From Halarchaeum grantii (GTDB lineage Archaea; Halobacteriota; Halobacteria; Halobacteriales; Halobacteriaceae), in contig NZ_BMPF01000001.1 of the NCBI RefSeq assembly GCF_014647455.2, forward strand, positions 620,001 to 684,000: DNA of 64,000 bases, given 5' to 3'. Positions 1 through 8,868 of the stretch are shown here, piece by piece. Both the position numbers and the translations under genes were made by a program. The notes beneath the pieces are model-generated. The model had not been told where the DNA came from, ran no database searches, and worked only from the letters and a program-made list of their open reading frames with translations. Every line of letters begins with the position of its first letter. Positions within the stretch are counted from its first letter, which is position 1.

Positions 1-1787
1 TCGAACCCGCGCCCGAGACGGTGCCCCTGCGGGAGTCGCGCGGGCGCGTCCTCGCGGAGCGCGTCGACGCCGGCATCGACGTCCCGGGCTTCGATCGGGC
101 GTCGATGGACGGCTACGCGCTCCGCGCGCGCGACACCTTCGGCGCCGACGAGGCCGACCCCGTCGTCCTCCCGCAGGTCGGCGTCGTCCACGCGGGCGAG
201 GAACCCGCCGTCGACGTCGGAGCGGGCGAGTGCGTCGAGATCTCGACGGGCGCCGTGATGCCGCCGGGCGCAGACGCCGTCGTCCCCGTCGAGCGCACTC
301 ACGACGTCGAGGACGGGGTCGCGTTCGACACGGCGGTCGCGCCCGGCGACAGCGTGATGGCGGCGGGCGCGGACGTCGCCGCCGGCGAACGCGCGCTCGG
401 CCCCGGCACCGAACTCACGCCGCGCGAGATCGGCCTCCTGTCGGCGCTCGGCGTCGACGAGGTGCCGGTGAGGGGGACGCCGACGGTGGGCGTCGTCTCG
501 ACGGGCGACGAGCTCGTCCGCCCGGGCGGCGAACTCGACCATCGCGCCGGCCAGATCCACGACGTGAACTCCTACACGGTCGCCGCCGCGGTCGAGGAGG
601 CCGGCGGCGAGGCCGTCCTCTACCCGCACGCCGGCGACGACTACGACGAGATGGAGCGCCAGCTCCGCGAAGCCGCCGCCGAGTGCGACCTCGTCCTCAC
701 CTCCGGGTCGACGTCCGCGTCCGCCGTCGACGTCGTCTATCGCGTTATCGAGGAGACCGGCGAGTTGCTCCTGCACGGCGTCGCCATCAAGCCCGGGAAG
801 CCGATGCTCGTCGGGCGCGTCGGCGAGAGCGCGTACGTCGGTCTCCCGGGCTATCCCGTGTCGGCGCTCACCATCTTCCGGACGTTCGTCGCGCCCGCGA
901 TCCGCGACGCCGCCGGAAAACCAGAGGGCGAGCGCGCCACCGTCGAGGGGCGGATGGCCGTCCGCGAACGCTACGCGCAGGGCCGCACGCGCCTCATGCC
1001 CGCCGGCCTCCTCACGGACGAAGCCGGCGAGACGCTCGTCTACCCCGTCGACAAGGGCAGCGGCGCCACCACGTCGCTCGTCGAGGCCGACGGCGTCGTC
1101 GAGGTCGACGCCGACACGGACTACCTCGCTGCGGGCGAGTCGGTGACCGTCGAGCTCTTCTCCCCGGACGTCCGCCCGCCGGCGGTGCTCGCCGTCGGCG
1201 AGGACGACCCCGCGTTCGCGCGCGCCCTCGACGGCGTCCGCGGGCCACGGTATCTCGCCGAGGGCACCCGCTCGGGCTATCGCCGCCTCCGCGACGGCCT
1301 CCCGGACGTCGTCGTCGCGAGCGGCCCGCTCGAGGCCGACGAGGAGACGGACGCGCTCGCGTCGTGGACGCGCGAGTGGGGCCTCGTCGTTCCTCGGGGG
1401 AATCCCGCCGGCATCGAGGGCGTCGCGGACCTCGCCGCGGCGGACGTCTCGTTCGTGAACCGGACGACCGCGAGCGGCCTCCGCGCCACGTTCGACGCCG
1501 CCCTCGCCGACGCCGGCGTGGACGCCGAGCGCGTCCACGGCTACGAGCGCACCGTCCGCGCTCACGAGTCGCCCGCGCGGAAGGTGCAGTCGGGCGACGT
1601 CGACGCCGGACTCGGCCTCCGCGCGAGCGCCGCCAAGCTCGGCCTCGGCTTCGTCCCCGTCGGCGAGGAGGCTGTGCGCGTCCTCGCGAACCCGGAGCGC
1701 ACCGAAAAAGACGGCGTGAGAGAACTCGTTCGCGCGCTCGACGGGATCGAAGCCGTGATAGCTGACCTCCCCGGCTACGGCGTCTAG
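1..1787 (+). CDS. moeA: MoeA-type molybdopterin molybdenumtransferase with C-terminal periplasmic-binding-like domain, 5' truncated
   Basis: The reading frame is open from base 3, so the true start lies left of the window; a GTG at 21 is internal. The first ~400 residues are MoeA-like, with SMDGYA near the N-terminus and the VAIKPGKPM and GLPGYPVSAL motifs of the MoaB/Mog-like domain. MoeA inserts molybdate into adenylylated molybdopterin in molybdenum-cofactor synthesis. The last ~190 residues form a second domain resembling the substrate-binding fold of LysR or periplasmic proteins, a fusion known in archaea; it may sense molybdate or a cofactor intermediate (inference). The usual GG-V-S loop reads SGSTSAS here. 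No other cofactor genes are visible. Confidence 0.85.
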   Translation, partial: EPAPETVPLRESRGRVLAERVDAGIDVPGFDRASMDGYALRARDTFGADEADPVVLPQVGVVHAGEEPAVDVGAGECVEISTGAVMPPGADAVVPVERTHDVEDGVAFDTAVAPGDSVMAAGADVAAGERALGPGTELTPREIGLLSALGVDEVPVRGTPTVGVVSTGDELVRPGGELDHRAGQIHDVNSYTVAAAVEEAGGEAVLYPHAGDDYDEMERQLREAAAECDLVLTSGSTSASAVDVVYRVIEETGELLLHGVAIKPGKPMLVGRVGESAYVGLPGYPVSALTIFRTFVAPAIRDAAGKPEGERATVEGRMAVRERYAQGRTRLMPAGLLTDEAGETLVYPVDKGSGATTSLVEADGVVEVDADTDYLAAGESVTVELFSPDVRPPAVLAVGEDDPAFARALDGVRGPRYLAEGTRSGYRRLRDGLPDVVVASGPLEADEETDALASWTREWGLVVPRGNPAGIEGVADLAAADVSFVNRTTASGLRATFDAALADAGVDAERVHGYERTVRAHESPARKVQSGDVDAGLGLRASAAKLGLGFVPVGEEAVRVLANPERTEKDGVRELVRALDGIEAVIADLPGYGV

Positions 1788-1851
1788 GCCTCTCCGTCGA
1801 ACGCGACCGTCTCGGCTCGTCCATCGCGCTCGTCGCGGCGCGTCGTCCGCC

Positions 1852-2502
1852 TCAGTCGTCGGCGGCGTGCGTCACACCGAGGTCGGCGAACGACTCGACG
1901 CGGCGGTCGCCGAGCACGCAGACGCCGCGTCGATGGGGGTCGTGGCGCTCGACGTGGATGGAGTCGAGGCCGGCGTTCGCCGCCGCGCCGACGTCGCTCG
2001 CGCCGTCGCCCGCGTAGACGCCGCGCGCCGTGGGCGCGACGCCGAGGTCGCCGCGCGCGAGGTCGAGCGGTCGCGCCGAGGGCTTGTAGCCCGTCTCGTC
2101 GTCGCACGCCACGACGACGTCGAACCAGTCCCGGACGTCGAGGCGGTCGAGGACGGCGTCGGTCGCGGGCGCCGGACAGTGCGTCACCAACCCGACGGGC
2201 GTGTCGAGGTCCGCGACGAACGACGCGTCCTCGTAGAGGTACGTCGCCTCCGCGCGCTCCACGGGGTCGTCGAGCGCGTCGAACACCTCCCAGAACGCCA
2301 CGGGGTCGTACCCCCACTCGCGGAGGAGGTCGTCCCGGTCGCCGCCGAGGCCGTGCCAGAGCACCTCGGCCTCGTAGTCCGTAAAGGAGACGCCGAGTTC
2401 GGCCTCCACGCGGTCGAACACCTCGCGCGTGTACGACCACTCCGTGTCCACGAGCGTCCCGTCGAGGTCGAGCAACCAGTAGTCGTAGCCCGGTTCGGTC
2501 AT
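1852..2502 (-). CDS. HAD-superfamily hydrolase
   Basis: A 216-residue haloacid-dehalogenase-type phosphatase. The nucleophile motif DLDGTLVDTEWS is at residues 12-23; a GLVTH segment supplies the motif II Ser/Thr position, and YAGDGASDVGAA near residue 165 is the acidic motif. The cap is helical, as in phosphoglycolate-phosphatase-like members. The substrate cannot be read from sequence. The gene converges on moeA, and the next minus-strand gene upstream is a separate unit, so context does not identify a pathway. Start is the ATG at 2502. Confidence 0.8.
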   Translation of the reverse strand: MTEPGYDYWLLDLDGTLVDTEWSYTREVFDRVEAELGVSFTDYEAEVLWHGLGGDRDDLLREWGYDPVAFWEVFDALDDPVERAEATYLYEDASFVADLDTPVGLVTHCPAPATDAVLDRLDVRDWFDVVVACDDETGYKPSARPLDLARGDLGVAPTARGVYAGDGASDVGAAANAGLDSIHVERHDPHRRGVCVLGDRRVESFADLGVTHAADD

Positions 2503-2622
2503 CTACTCGAGGGTACGCCACGGGACAGTAAAGGGGTTACGCGGAGGGCGCTCGGCGCCGCGCGCACGACGTCGGCCGGGGCCGCCGACGCGTGGCTACC
2601 CCGTTCGGGCGGGGGCAGCGTC

Positions 2623-3006
2623 CTACTCGTCCGATGACGCCCGCACCTCCAGCGAACTCCCGAGGTACTTGTTCACGACCTCGTCGACGCTGTCGGCGCG
2701 GAACGCCGCCAGTTCCGCCGCGACCGCCTCCCGGAACGCCGTCCGGTAGGCGTCGTCCATCTCGAACGCCCGGTACTCGGCGTCCGCCACCGTGACGTCG
2801 AGGGCGTCCTCGGCGAGCTCGCGGAAGTGCGCGTCGTCGGCCAACTCGCCGCGCCAGAGGTGGTTTCGGAAGAACAGCCAGCCGTCCTCGCCGGGCGTCT
2901 CGGCCTCCCGGTAGAGCCGCGTCTCGAACTCGGTCGGGTCGACGGTGACGCCGCGCGTCGACGGGTCGAGGCGGACGCGGAGGGCGAAGACGTACCGCGC
3001 CTCCAT
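2623..3006 (-). CDS. LWR-salt protein
   Basis: A 127-residue haloarchaeal protein of unknown function, carrying the NHLWRGEL segment near residue 60 that gives the family its name. It has no signal peptide or membrane segment and is acidic. Its ATG directly abuts the stop codon of the pterin-dehydratase-like gene upstream, so the two are probably co-transcribed. No biochemical role is known to me. Confidence 0.75.
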   Translation of the reverse strand: MEARYVFALRVRLDPSTRGVTVDPTEFETRLYREAETPGEDGWLFFRNHLWRGELADDAHFRELAEDALDVTVADAEYRAFEMDDAYRTAFREAVAAELAAFRADSVDEVVNKYLGSSLEVRASSDE

Positions 3007-3282
3007 CTACCGGAGCGCGTCGCACTCCGCGGCGAGTTCGAGGTCCTGCTCCGTGACGCCGCCCGCCTCGTGGCTCGTGAAGCGGACTTCGACCGTGTCG
3101 TACTCGATGACGATCGTCGGATGGTGGAACGCCTCGTCGGCGAGTTCGCCGACCTCGCTCGCGAACGCGACGCCCGCGAGGTAGTCGTCGAAGCCGTAGG
3201 TGCGGACGATTTCGTCGTCTTCGAGTTCCCACGCCGGCGGGAGACGGTCCTCGACCTCCTCGTCGCTCAGTGTCTCTGCCAT
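3007..3282 (-). CDS. 4a-hydroxytetrahydrobiopterin dehydratase (PCD/DCoH) family protein
   Basis: A 91-residue pterin-4a-carbinolamine dehydratase-like protein. The family signature is visible: ADEAFHHPTI holds the paired histidines and TSHEAGGVTEQD the C-terminal helix. I chose the ATG at 3282 (MAETLSDEEV); the frame extends nine codons further but family members start here. Known members dehydrate 4a-hydroxytetrahydropterin; the role in haloarchaea, which do not make tetrahydrobiopterin in the animal way, is unclear. It lies just downstream of hemA and just upstream of the LWR-salt gene. Confidence 0.8.
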   Translation of the reverse strand: MAETLSDEEVEDRLPPAWELEDDEIVRTYGFDDYLAGVAFASEVGELADEAFHHPTIVIEYDTVEVRFTSHEAGGVTEQDLELAAECDALR

Positions 3283-3333
3283 ACGTGTGGGGTCGCCGCC
3301 CAGCCCCAAAACCGTACTGTCCGCCTCGGCGCC

Positions 3334-4656
3334 TCAGTCGTCCTCGGTCTCGGCGGCCGCGAACCGTGCGGGCGGGCGCTCGTCGCCGAGACGGATGGGG
3401 TCCGCGTCCTCGATGTCGGGGTCGAAGAGCCGGATCGCCGTCGCGATCGTCTCCCAGTCGTCCTCGGCGGCGGCGTCCCGGAGGCTCTGGGTCGGCGCGG
3501 CGAGCATCTGGGAGACGAGCGCGTCCGCGAGCGACTCGACGACCTCGCGCTCGGCGTCGTCCACGCCGCCGTCGCCGTGCGATTCGAGCCGCGAGAGCGC
3601 CGTCGCGACCTCGCGGTCCTTCACGCGCTCCGCGCTCTCGTACATCCGCGCGATGACCGCGTCCGCGCGCTTGCGCTTGTACTGCGAGAGGAGGCGGTCG
3701 AACTCCTCGTCGATGATGGATTCGACGGCGAGCGCGGCGCTCGAACGGCGCTCTCGCGTCTCGTCCGTGACGTCCTCGAGGTCGTCGAGGTCGCGGACGG
3801 ACGCCGCCTCGTGCTCGGCGACGGCGGGCGCGACGTCGCGTGGCTGGCCGAGGTCGACGTAGAAGGTCTCCCCGGCGCCGGTGGCCACGTCGGGCGTGAC
3901 GACGGGGTCGTCGCTCCCCGTGGCCGCGACGACGACGTCGGCCTCGGTGAGCGTCTCCGGGAGCGCGTCGAGGCCGACCGCACGCCCCGGTGCGTCCAGA
4001 TCCGAGACGATCCACTCGCCGTGCTCGGGCGTCCGGTTCGCGATGACGACTTCGGCGACGCCGGCGGCGTCGAACGCCCTCGCGGCGAGCGACCCCATCT
4101 CGCCCGCACCGATGACGGCGGCGGCCGCGTCCGCGACGTCGAGTTCGCGCTCCGCGAGGTTGACGGCGGCGCTCCCGAGGCTGACCACGCCCTCGTTGAT
4201 GGCCGTCTCGTTGCGCGCGCGCTCGCCGACGCGGATCGCCTTCGTGACCCCCTCCTCGAGGACGGGGCCGATGGCGCCGGCGTCGACCGCGCTCTCGTAG
4301 GCCGAGCGGACCTGCCCGAGAATCTGGTCCTCCCCGAGGACGAGCGACTCGACGCCCGCCGCGACGCGCATCAGATGGCGGAGGCTCTCCTCGTGGCCGG
4401 TCTCGACGCTCGCGGCGTGCTCGGCGAGGCCGGTGGCGGCGAGCGCGCGCCGCCCCGTCTCGGGGTCGGCGGTGACGACGTACGCCTCGACGCGGTTGCA
4501 GGTCTGGAGCGCGTACGCCTCCTCGACGCCCGATTCGGCGCGTAGCGTGTCCAGTAGCGCCGCGACGCTCTCCGCGCGGGCGGCCTCGATGTCGTGGACG
4601 GTCGCCTCCGGGTGCGCGACCCGAACCCCCGAGACGACGCTCGTATTCCGATTCAC
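3334..4656 (-). CDS. hemA: Glutamyl-tRNA reductase
   Basis: A 440-residue HemA, which reduces glutamate on tRNA-Glu to glutamate-1-semialdehyde, the first committed step of C5 tetrapyrrole synthesis. The catalytic cysteine is in ALQTCNRVEAY near residue 50; the NADPH-binding loop VIGAGEMGSLAA is near residue 170; the C-terminus is a dimerisation helix region. The GTG start overlaps the TGA of the precorrin-2 dehydrogenase gene by four bases (GTGA), which indicates translational coupling. With the two genes upstream it forms a three-gene haem/siroheme operon. Confidence 0.95.
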   Translation of the reverse strand: MNRNTSVVSGVRVAHPEATVHDIEAARAESVAALLDTLRAESGVEEAYALQTCNRVEAYVVTADPETGRRALAATGLAEHAASVETGHEESLRHLMRVAAGVESLVLGEDQILGQVRSAYESAVDAGAIGPVLEEGVTKAIRVGERARNETAINEGVVSLGSAAVNLAERELDVADAAAAVIGAGEMGSLAARAFDAAGVAEVVIANRTPEHGEWIVSDLDAPGRAVGLDALPETLTEADVVVAATGSDDPVVTPDVATGAGETFYVDLGQPRDVAPAVAEHEAASVRDLDDLEDVTDETRERRSSAALAVESIIDEEFDRLLSQYKRKRADAVIARMYESAERVKDREVATALSRLESHGDGGVDDAEREVVESLADALVSQMLAAPTQSLRDAAAEDDWETIATAIRLFDPDIEDADPIRLGDERPPARFAAAETEDD

Positions 4657-5372
4657 GGTATGTGTTCCTCGTCGACGACGTCCGCGAGAGTTTCGTCCTC
4701 GCGTGGCCCGCCGGAGACGGCGTCCCCGGCGACGTCCGCGACCACCCGCCGCACGGCGTCGTCGACCTCTTGGTCGTCCTTGGTGTCTGCGCTACGTAAA
4801 GCCTTCCAAACCGGTTCCGAGCGCACGACAGCGCGGACGGCGTCGCGCCGTCGGCGGGGCGGGACGGCCGCGTCCTGCAGCGACTCGCGGAGCGCGGCGG
4901 TCAGCTCTGCCATCGCCCCCGCGCCCGTCACGGCGTCCTCGATTCGCTCGCGAAGGTGCTTCGCGAGCGCCGGACTCGACCCGCCCGTCGAGACGGCGAC
5001 GGTCACCGGGTCGTCGCGCACCGTCGCGGGGACGGCGACGTCGTCGAACGCCCGGTCGCCCGCGTGGTCCGCGCGGTTCACGAGCGCGCCCGCCGAGCGG
5101 GCGGCTTCGACGGCCGCGTCGTTCACGTCGGCGTCGTCGGTCGCCGCGACGACGAGCGCCGGGTCGAGGCGCCCCACCCAGTCGTCGAGGGCGTCGGCGT
5201 CCGCCGCCGTCCGCACGAGTTCGGCGTCGCCGAAGTCGGCGTCCGCGAACGCGGGGCTGAGGACGATGACGCGGGCTTCGCGGGCGAACCGGCGGGCCTT
5301 GCGCGCCCCGACGGGGCCGCCGCCGACGACCAGCACCGCCTCCTCGGAGAAGTCGAGGGCGAGCGGTATCAC
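4653..5372 (-). CDS. Precorrin-2 dehydrogenase / sirohydrochlorin ferrochelatase-like (SirC/Met8 type)
   Basis: A 239-residue protein that starts with an NAD-binding Rossmann motif, VLVVGGGPVGARKARRF near residue 15, followed by the family segment VAVSTGGSSPALAKHLRERI. It should oxidise precorrin-2 to sirohydrochlorin; some relatives also chelate iron. It lacks the CobA methyltransferase half found in bacterial CysG. The GTG start at 5372 overlaps the preceding stop (GTGA), and its own stop overlaps hemA in the same way, so it sits inside a coupled operon. Confidence 0.88.
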   Translation of the reverse strand: MIPLALDFSEEAVLVVGGGPVGARKARRFAREARVIVLSPAFADADFGDAELVRTAADADALDDWVGRLDPALVVAATDDADVNDAAVEAARSAGALVNRADHAGDRAFDDVAVPATVRDDPVTVAVSTGGSSPALAKHLRERIEDAVTGAGAMAELTAALRESLQDAAVPPRRRRDAVRAVVRSEPVWKALRSADTKDDQEVDDAVRRVVADVAGDAVSGGPREDETLADVVDEEHIP

Positions 5373-6451
5373 GCGTGCTGTTCGGTCTCGTCGGCTTGCG
5401 CGGTGTTCGCGTCCGCGCGCTCGGCGATTCGGATACCCGTCTTCTTCAGGATGCGCGTCGAGAACAGCGTGTCCCAGTCCTCCGCGCCGACGTCCCAGTG
5501 CTCCGCCATCACGTCGCGGACCTGCTCGACGCGCGCCTCGCTCTCGGCCTCGCTGCGGCCGTGCGTCATCGCGAAGAAGTTGTACGGCCAGACGCCGTCG
5601 TGTCGCGGGCGCTCGTAGCAGTGCGTCACGAAGTCGAGCGACGCGACGGCGGGCCCGACCTCCGAGACGGCGTCGTCCGGGACGTCCCACACCGTCATGC
5701 CGTTCTCCGAGTAGCCGAGCGCGTAGTGGTTCGGGACGACGCCGACGCGTCGGACCTTCCCCTCGACGTTGAACTGTCGGATCGTCTCCACCACCCACTC
5801 GGGGTCGGCGCCGATGGCCTCGGCGACGTCCCGATACGGCGTCTCCGAGACCGGGAGACCGCCCTGAATCTCCACGACGAGGTCGCGCTGGGCGGGCGTC
5901 AGCGTCGTCGCGTCCGTCGGGCTCGGATTCGGCCCGAGGTGCGAGAGGTCGATGTCGACGCCCTCGAGCGGGCCCTCGACGGGGAACTTCGCCTCGACGC
6001 GGAACTCCTGCTGTTTCGGGAGGTCGTAGGTCGGCTGCCCCGTCTCCGCCTCGATCTCGTCGAGCACGTCGGGGGCGCGCTCTCGCTCCGCGACGGACAC
6101 CACGAACCACATGTTGAGATGCGGGTGCGCGCGCTCGTAGTTGTGCGCGACCTCCCGGTGGGCGTTCACCGTCTCCGCGACCGCCTCGAAGCGCTCTTCG
6201 GGCGCGTGCATCGCGACGAGCGTCGCGTGCCCGCCGATCTCCTCGGCGTTGATGAGCGCGCCGAAGCGCGAGAGCGTCCCCGCCTCGACCATGCGACGAA
6301 CGCGCTCGACGAGCGTCGGCGCATCGACGTCGATGCCCTGTGAGCGGAGCGCGTGGGCGGCCGGTTCGAACGGCCGCTGCACCACCGGAAACCCCCCCTG
6401 GAAGGCGTTCACGATGGCGCGGTCCGTGTCGTCGAGGTCCGCGTCGGTCAT
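5369..6451 (-). CDS. ahbAB: Siroheme decarboxylase, AhbA-AhbB-type fusion (Lrp/AsnC-like)
   Basis: A 360-residue protein made of two tandem Lrp/AsnC-like halves, each with an N-terminal helix-turn-helix and a C-terminal alpha/beta domain (about 1-170 and 185-345). The pattern matches the AhbA/AhbB siroheme decarboxylase of the archaeal haem pathway, which converts siroheme to 12,18-didecarboxysiroheme; older annotation calls such proteins AsnC regulators. In most organisms the halves are separate genes, here they are fused. I chose the ATG at 6451 because a TATA box sits 26 bases before it. Position at the head of a tetrapyrrole operon supports the enzyme role. Confidence 0.82.
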   Translation of the reverse strand: MTDADLDDTDRAIVNAFQGGFPVVQRPFEPAAHALRSQGIDVDAPTLVERVRRMVEAGTLSRFGALINAEEIGGHATLVAMHAPEERFEAVAETVNAHREVAHNYERAHPHLNMWFVVSVAERERAPDVLDEIEAETGQPTYDLPKQQEFRVEAKFPVEGPLEGVDIDLSHLGPNPSPTDATTLTPAQRDLVVEIQGGLPVSETPYRDVAEAIGADPEWVVETIRQFNVEGKVRRVGVVPNHYALGYSENGMTVWDVPDDAVSEVGPAVASLDFVTHCYERPRHDGVWPYNFFAMTHGRSEAESEARVEQVRDVMAEHWDVGAEDWDTLFSTRILKKTGIRIAERADANTAQADETEQHA

Positions 6452-6472
6452 GGCCCGTAGTGGGGACTCACA

Positions 6473-6481
6473 CAGTATAAG
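6473..6481 (-). promoter_or_regulatory. TATA box of the haem/siroheme operon
   Basis: On the minus strand CTTATACTG is centred about 26 bases before the ATG at 6451. This is the spacing of a leaderless haloarchaeal transcript, and it supports the chosen start. Confidence 0.6.
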
Positions 6482-6670
6482 GGTTGAGTTCGGGCGTGCT
6501 AGTTTAACACACGGAGAGCGGGGGCTCTCCGGCTGCATCGGTTGGCCGCGCGTCGCGAGACGTGGCTCGCGGGTCGCACGCTCCCCGCTCACTCGTTCGT
6601 CCGGGCCGAGCGCCAGCGAGGGCCGGACGGGACCGTGAGCCCTTTAGCCCACACTCGCCTCTCCGCGAGT

Positions 6671-7090
6671 ATGACGGAGACGGCGAACGCGGACCTCTAT
6701 CGGCGCACTGTCGAACTCCTGAAACCGGGCGACATCACGCTTCACGGCGCGGTCGTCCACACCGACCTCGACGGCGAGGAGGAGAGCCTCCTCCACCAGC
6801 TCACCCTCGAGGCCGGCGACGTCGTCGCGGAGCACGCGGGCATCGAGGCGACGGACACCTACGTCTACTCCGGGAACGACGACGAGCGCTTCGGCGTCAA
6901 CCAGCACCAGGGGCTCACCGTCGACGGCGACGAGTTCGTCTGGGAGTGCCAGCAGCTCATGCGCGAGACGACCTACGACCTCGTGCTCTACTGGGAGGCC
7001 GGCGACGACCTCGAAACGGTCGTTTCGGCCCTCGAAGCACTCGACGGCGCCGAGTCCGTCGTCGGGATCACCGAGGACGGGTGGGAGTGA
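6671..7090 (+). CDS. DUF5778 family protein
   Basis: A 139-residue haloarchaeal protein of unknown function. The segments TDTYVYSGNDDERF and EFVWECQQLMRE match my memory of the DUF5778 family. It is soluble and acidic, with no recognisable catalytic motif. The ATG at 6671 is preceded at the leaderless distance by CCTTTAGCC (about 6641-6649). The 220 bases between it and the haem operon hold both promoters and a small GAGAGC/GCTCTC hairpin near 6513-6528. Confidence 0.7.
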   Translation: MTETANADLYRRTVELLKPGDITLHGAVVHTDLDGEEESLLHQLTLEAGDVVAEHAGIEATDTYVYSGNDDERFGVNQHQGLTVDGDEFVWECQQLMRETTYDLVLYWEAGDDLETVVSALEALDGAESVVGITEDGWE

Positions 7091-7219
7091 ACGCAGTTCC
7101 GTAGGAACCGCGAACGCCGCGAACGGGGAGGAACGACCCGTGAGCGGACGCGAGTCTAGCGTGCGTCGCTGACCGAGCGGAGGGCAAGGCTCATGGCGTC
7201 CGGCGCGCAACCGACACGT

Positions 7220-8140
7220 ATGCTTCGAGGGTGGGTCAGGGCGCAGTTCGACGCCGCCTACGAGCACGTCCTCCGCCACGAGCTCTCGGGCGCGCCGGAG
7301 CACGTCGCCGTGATTCAGGACGGGAACCGGCGCTACGCCCGGGAGCGCGGCGACGACCCGAGCGACGGCCACCGCGCGGGCGCGCAGACCACCGAGGACG
7401 TCCTCGACTGGTGTGCGGAACTCGGCGTCGAGGAGCTCACTCTCTACGCGTTCTCCACCGAGAACTTCGACCGGCCGCCCGAGGAGCGCGAGCGTCTCTT
7501 CGACCTCCTCGAGCGCAAGCTCACGGAGTTCGCGGACGCCGAGCGCGTCCACGACCAGGAGGTGCGCATCCGCGCCATCGGCGAGACGTCGCGCCTCCCC
7601 GAGCGCGTCCGCGACGCGGTCGACTACGCGGAGCGCCGGACCGACAGCTACGACGGGTTCACGCTGAACATCGCGCTCGCGTACGGCGGGCGCGCGGAAC
7701 TCCTCGGCGCCGCCCGCGACGTCGCGCGGGCCGTCGAGTCCGGCGACCTCTCCGCCGAGGACGTGGACGTCGCGACGATCGAGCGCCGCCTCCACGACGA
7801 CCGCGTTCGGGACGTCGACCTCATCGTCCGCACCGGCGGCGACGAACGCACCTCGAACTTCCTGCCGTGGCACGCGAACGGCAACGAGGCCGCCGTCTTC
7901 TTCTGCACGCCCTACTGGCCGGAGTTCTCGAAGGTCGACTTCCTGCGCGCCATCCGCACCTACGAGTCCCGCGAGGCGTCGTGGCAGCGCGCGAAGGCCG
8001 AGCGCGCGCTCGCGCTCGTCCGCGCGTTCGGGAGCGTCGAGGTCCGCGAAGCGCGCGCCGTCCTCTCGCGCCTCCGCGAGTACGTCCCGGACGGCGTGGA
8101 CGTCGACGTCGAGGGCGAGGAGAGCGCGAGCGCGGAGTAG
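7220..8140 (+). CDS. uppS: Cis-prenyltransferase (undecaprenyl/dolichyl diphosphate synthase family), catalytic subunit-like
   Basis: A 306-residue cis-prenyltransferase that condenses isopentenyl diphosphate units into the long polyprenyl carrier used for N-glycosylation and S-layer work. The pyrophosphate-binding signature DGNRRYA begins at Asp34. FSTENF, LNIALAYGG and the DLIVRTGGDERTSNFLPWHA block with RTGG and the following Trp are present. At the C-terminus, where bacterial single-chain enzymes end in an R-x-G motif, this protein reads YESREASWQRAKAER and continues with an extra helix. The missing R-x-G is present in the facing homologue at 8260-8868. Start is ATG 7220. Confidence 0.9.
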   Translation: MLRGWVRAQFDAAYEHVLRHELSGAPEHVAVIQDGNRRYARERGDDPSDGHRAGAQTTEDVLDWCAELGVEELTLYAFSTENFDRPPEERERLFDLLERKLTEFADAERVHDQEVRIRAIGETSRLPERVRDAVDYAERRTDSYDGFTLNIALAYGGRAELLGAARDVARAVESGDLSAEDVDVATIERRLHDDRVRDVDLIVRTGGDERTSNFLPWHANGNEAAVFFCTPYWPEFSKVDFLRAIRTYESREASWQRAKAERALALVRAFGSVEVREARAVLSRLREYVPDGVDVDVEGEESASAE

Positions 8141-8259
8141 GGCGCGTCGGGCGGACGGCACGCTCGCCGGCGCTCGGAAGATTCGCTACCGCTCATCTTC
8201 CGACCCATCGCGGGACGGACGTCCCGCTGGGTTTGGACGGTTCGCTCACTGGCGCTCGC
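8141..8259. terminator. Convergent intergenic region with three inverted repeats
   Basis: Between the two converging cis-prenyltransferase genes lie three inverted repeats: CGGAAGAT/ATCTTCCG (about 8175-8202), GCGGGAC/GTCCCGC (about 8212-8229) and GGACGGTT/ACCGTCC further on. They probably terminate both transcripts; no T-tract is obvious, so this rests on structure alone. Confidence 0.35.
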
Positions 8260-8868
8260 TCACCGTCCGAACCGCCGCTGGCGGTCCTGATAGTCGCGGA
8301 GCGCGCGGAGGTAGTCCCTCGCGCGGAAGTCCCGCCAGTTGACGTCCGTGAAGTAGAGTTCGCTGTAGACGGACTGCCAGATCATGAAGTCGCTGAGGCG
8401 CTCGGCGCCGGTCTTGATGACGAGGTCGGGGTCGGCGGGGAAGACGAGGTGCTCCTCGACGGCGGCCTCGTCGACGGTCTCGGGGTCCGCGTCGCCGGCC
8501 TCGACGGCGTCGGCGATGGCGCGGACGGCCTCGGCGAACTCGTGTTTGCCGCCGAGGCCGACGCTGACCTGCACGGGCGCGTCGGCGCGTTCGGTGTCAC
8601 CGGGGCCGCGAAGGGCGATGGGGTGGGGCGCGTCGAGCGCGGCGAGTTCGCGTTCGAGCGTCGGGACGACCGCGCGGTCGAGGACGCTGACGTAGACCGT
8701 GACCCGCTCGGCGCCGTGCTCGAAGGCGAGCGCGAGGAAGCGCTCGAGGGTGTCGTACGCGCCGTTCTCGAGCAGGTCGCGTTCGGTGATGACGAGCGCG
8801 ACGTGCGCGGGCGTGGCGGCGTCGTCGCGGCGGACGACCCAATCGAGGTAGCGGTCGTAGAGGCCCAC
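8260..8868 (-). CDS. Degenerate cis-prenyltransferase homologue, NgBR/Nus1-like accessory subunit candidate
   Basis: A 202-residue protein of the undecaprenyl diphosphate synthase fold. Where active enzymes have the D-G-N-R signature it reads HVALVITERDLLENG, so the pyrophosphate-binding aspartate loop is lost. It keeps the C-terminal family end, RDYQDRQRRFGR, including the R-x-G motif missing from the neighbour at 7220-8140. In eukaryotes a catalytic subunit without R-x-G pairs with an inactive subunit that supplies it. Context and the complementary motif loss suggest the same pairing here (inference). The GTG start at 8868 has a TTTAGGG box 27 bases upstream. A longer frame exists but starts before this promoter. 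Confidence 0.75.
   Translation of the reverse strand: MGLYDRYLDWVVRRDDAATPAHVALVITERDLLENGAYDTLERFLALAFEHGAERVTVYVSVLDRAVVPTLERELAALDAPHPIALRGPGDTERADAPVQVSVGLGGKHEFAEAVRAIADAVEAGDADPETVDEAAVEEHLVFPADPDLVIKTGAERLSDFMIWQSVYSELYFTDVNWRDFRARDYLRALRDYQDRQRRFGR

Noticed and set aside
230-1765. Long overlapping frames inside moeA, and similar long Arg- or Ala-rich frames across the core
   Set aside because: They are shadows caused by high G+C; composition is unlike real haloarchaeal proteins and they overlap well-supported genes.
1867-2637. 256-residue plus-strand frame opposite the HAD hydrolase
   Set aside because: It is the antisense of a recognised HAD gene and has no family features or promoter.
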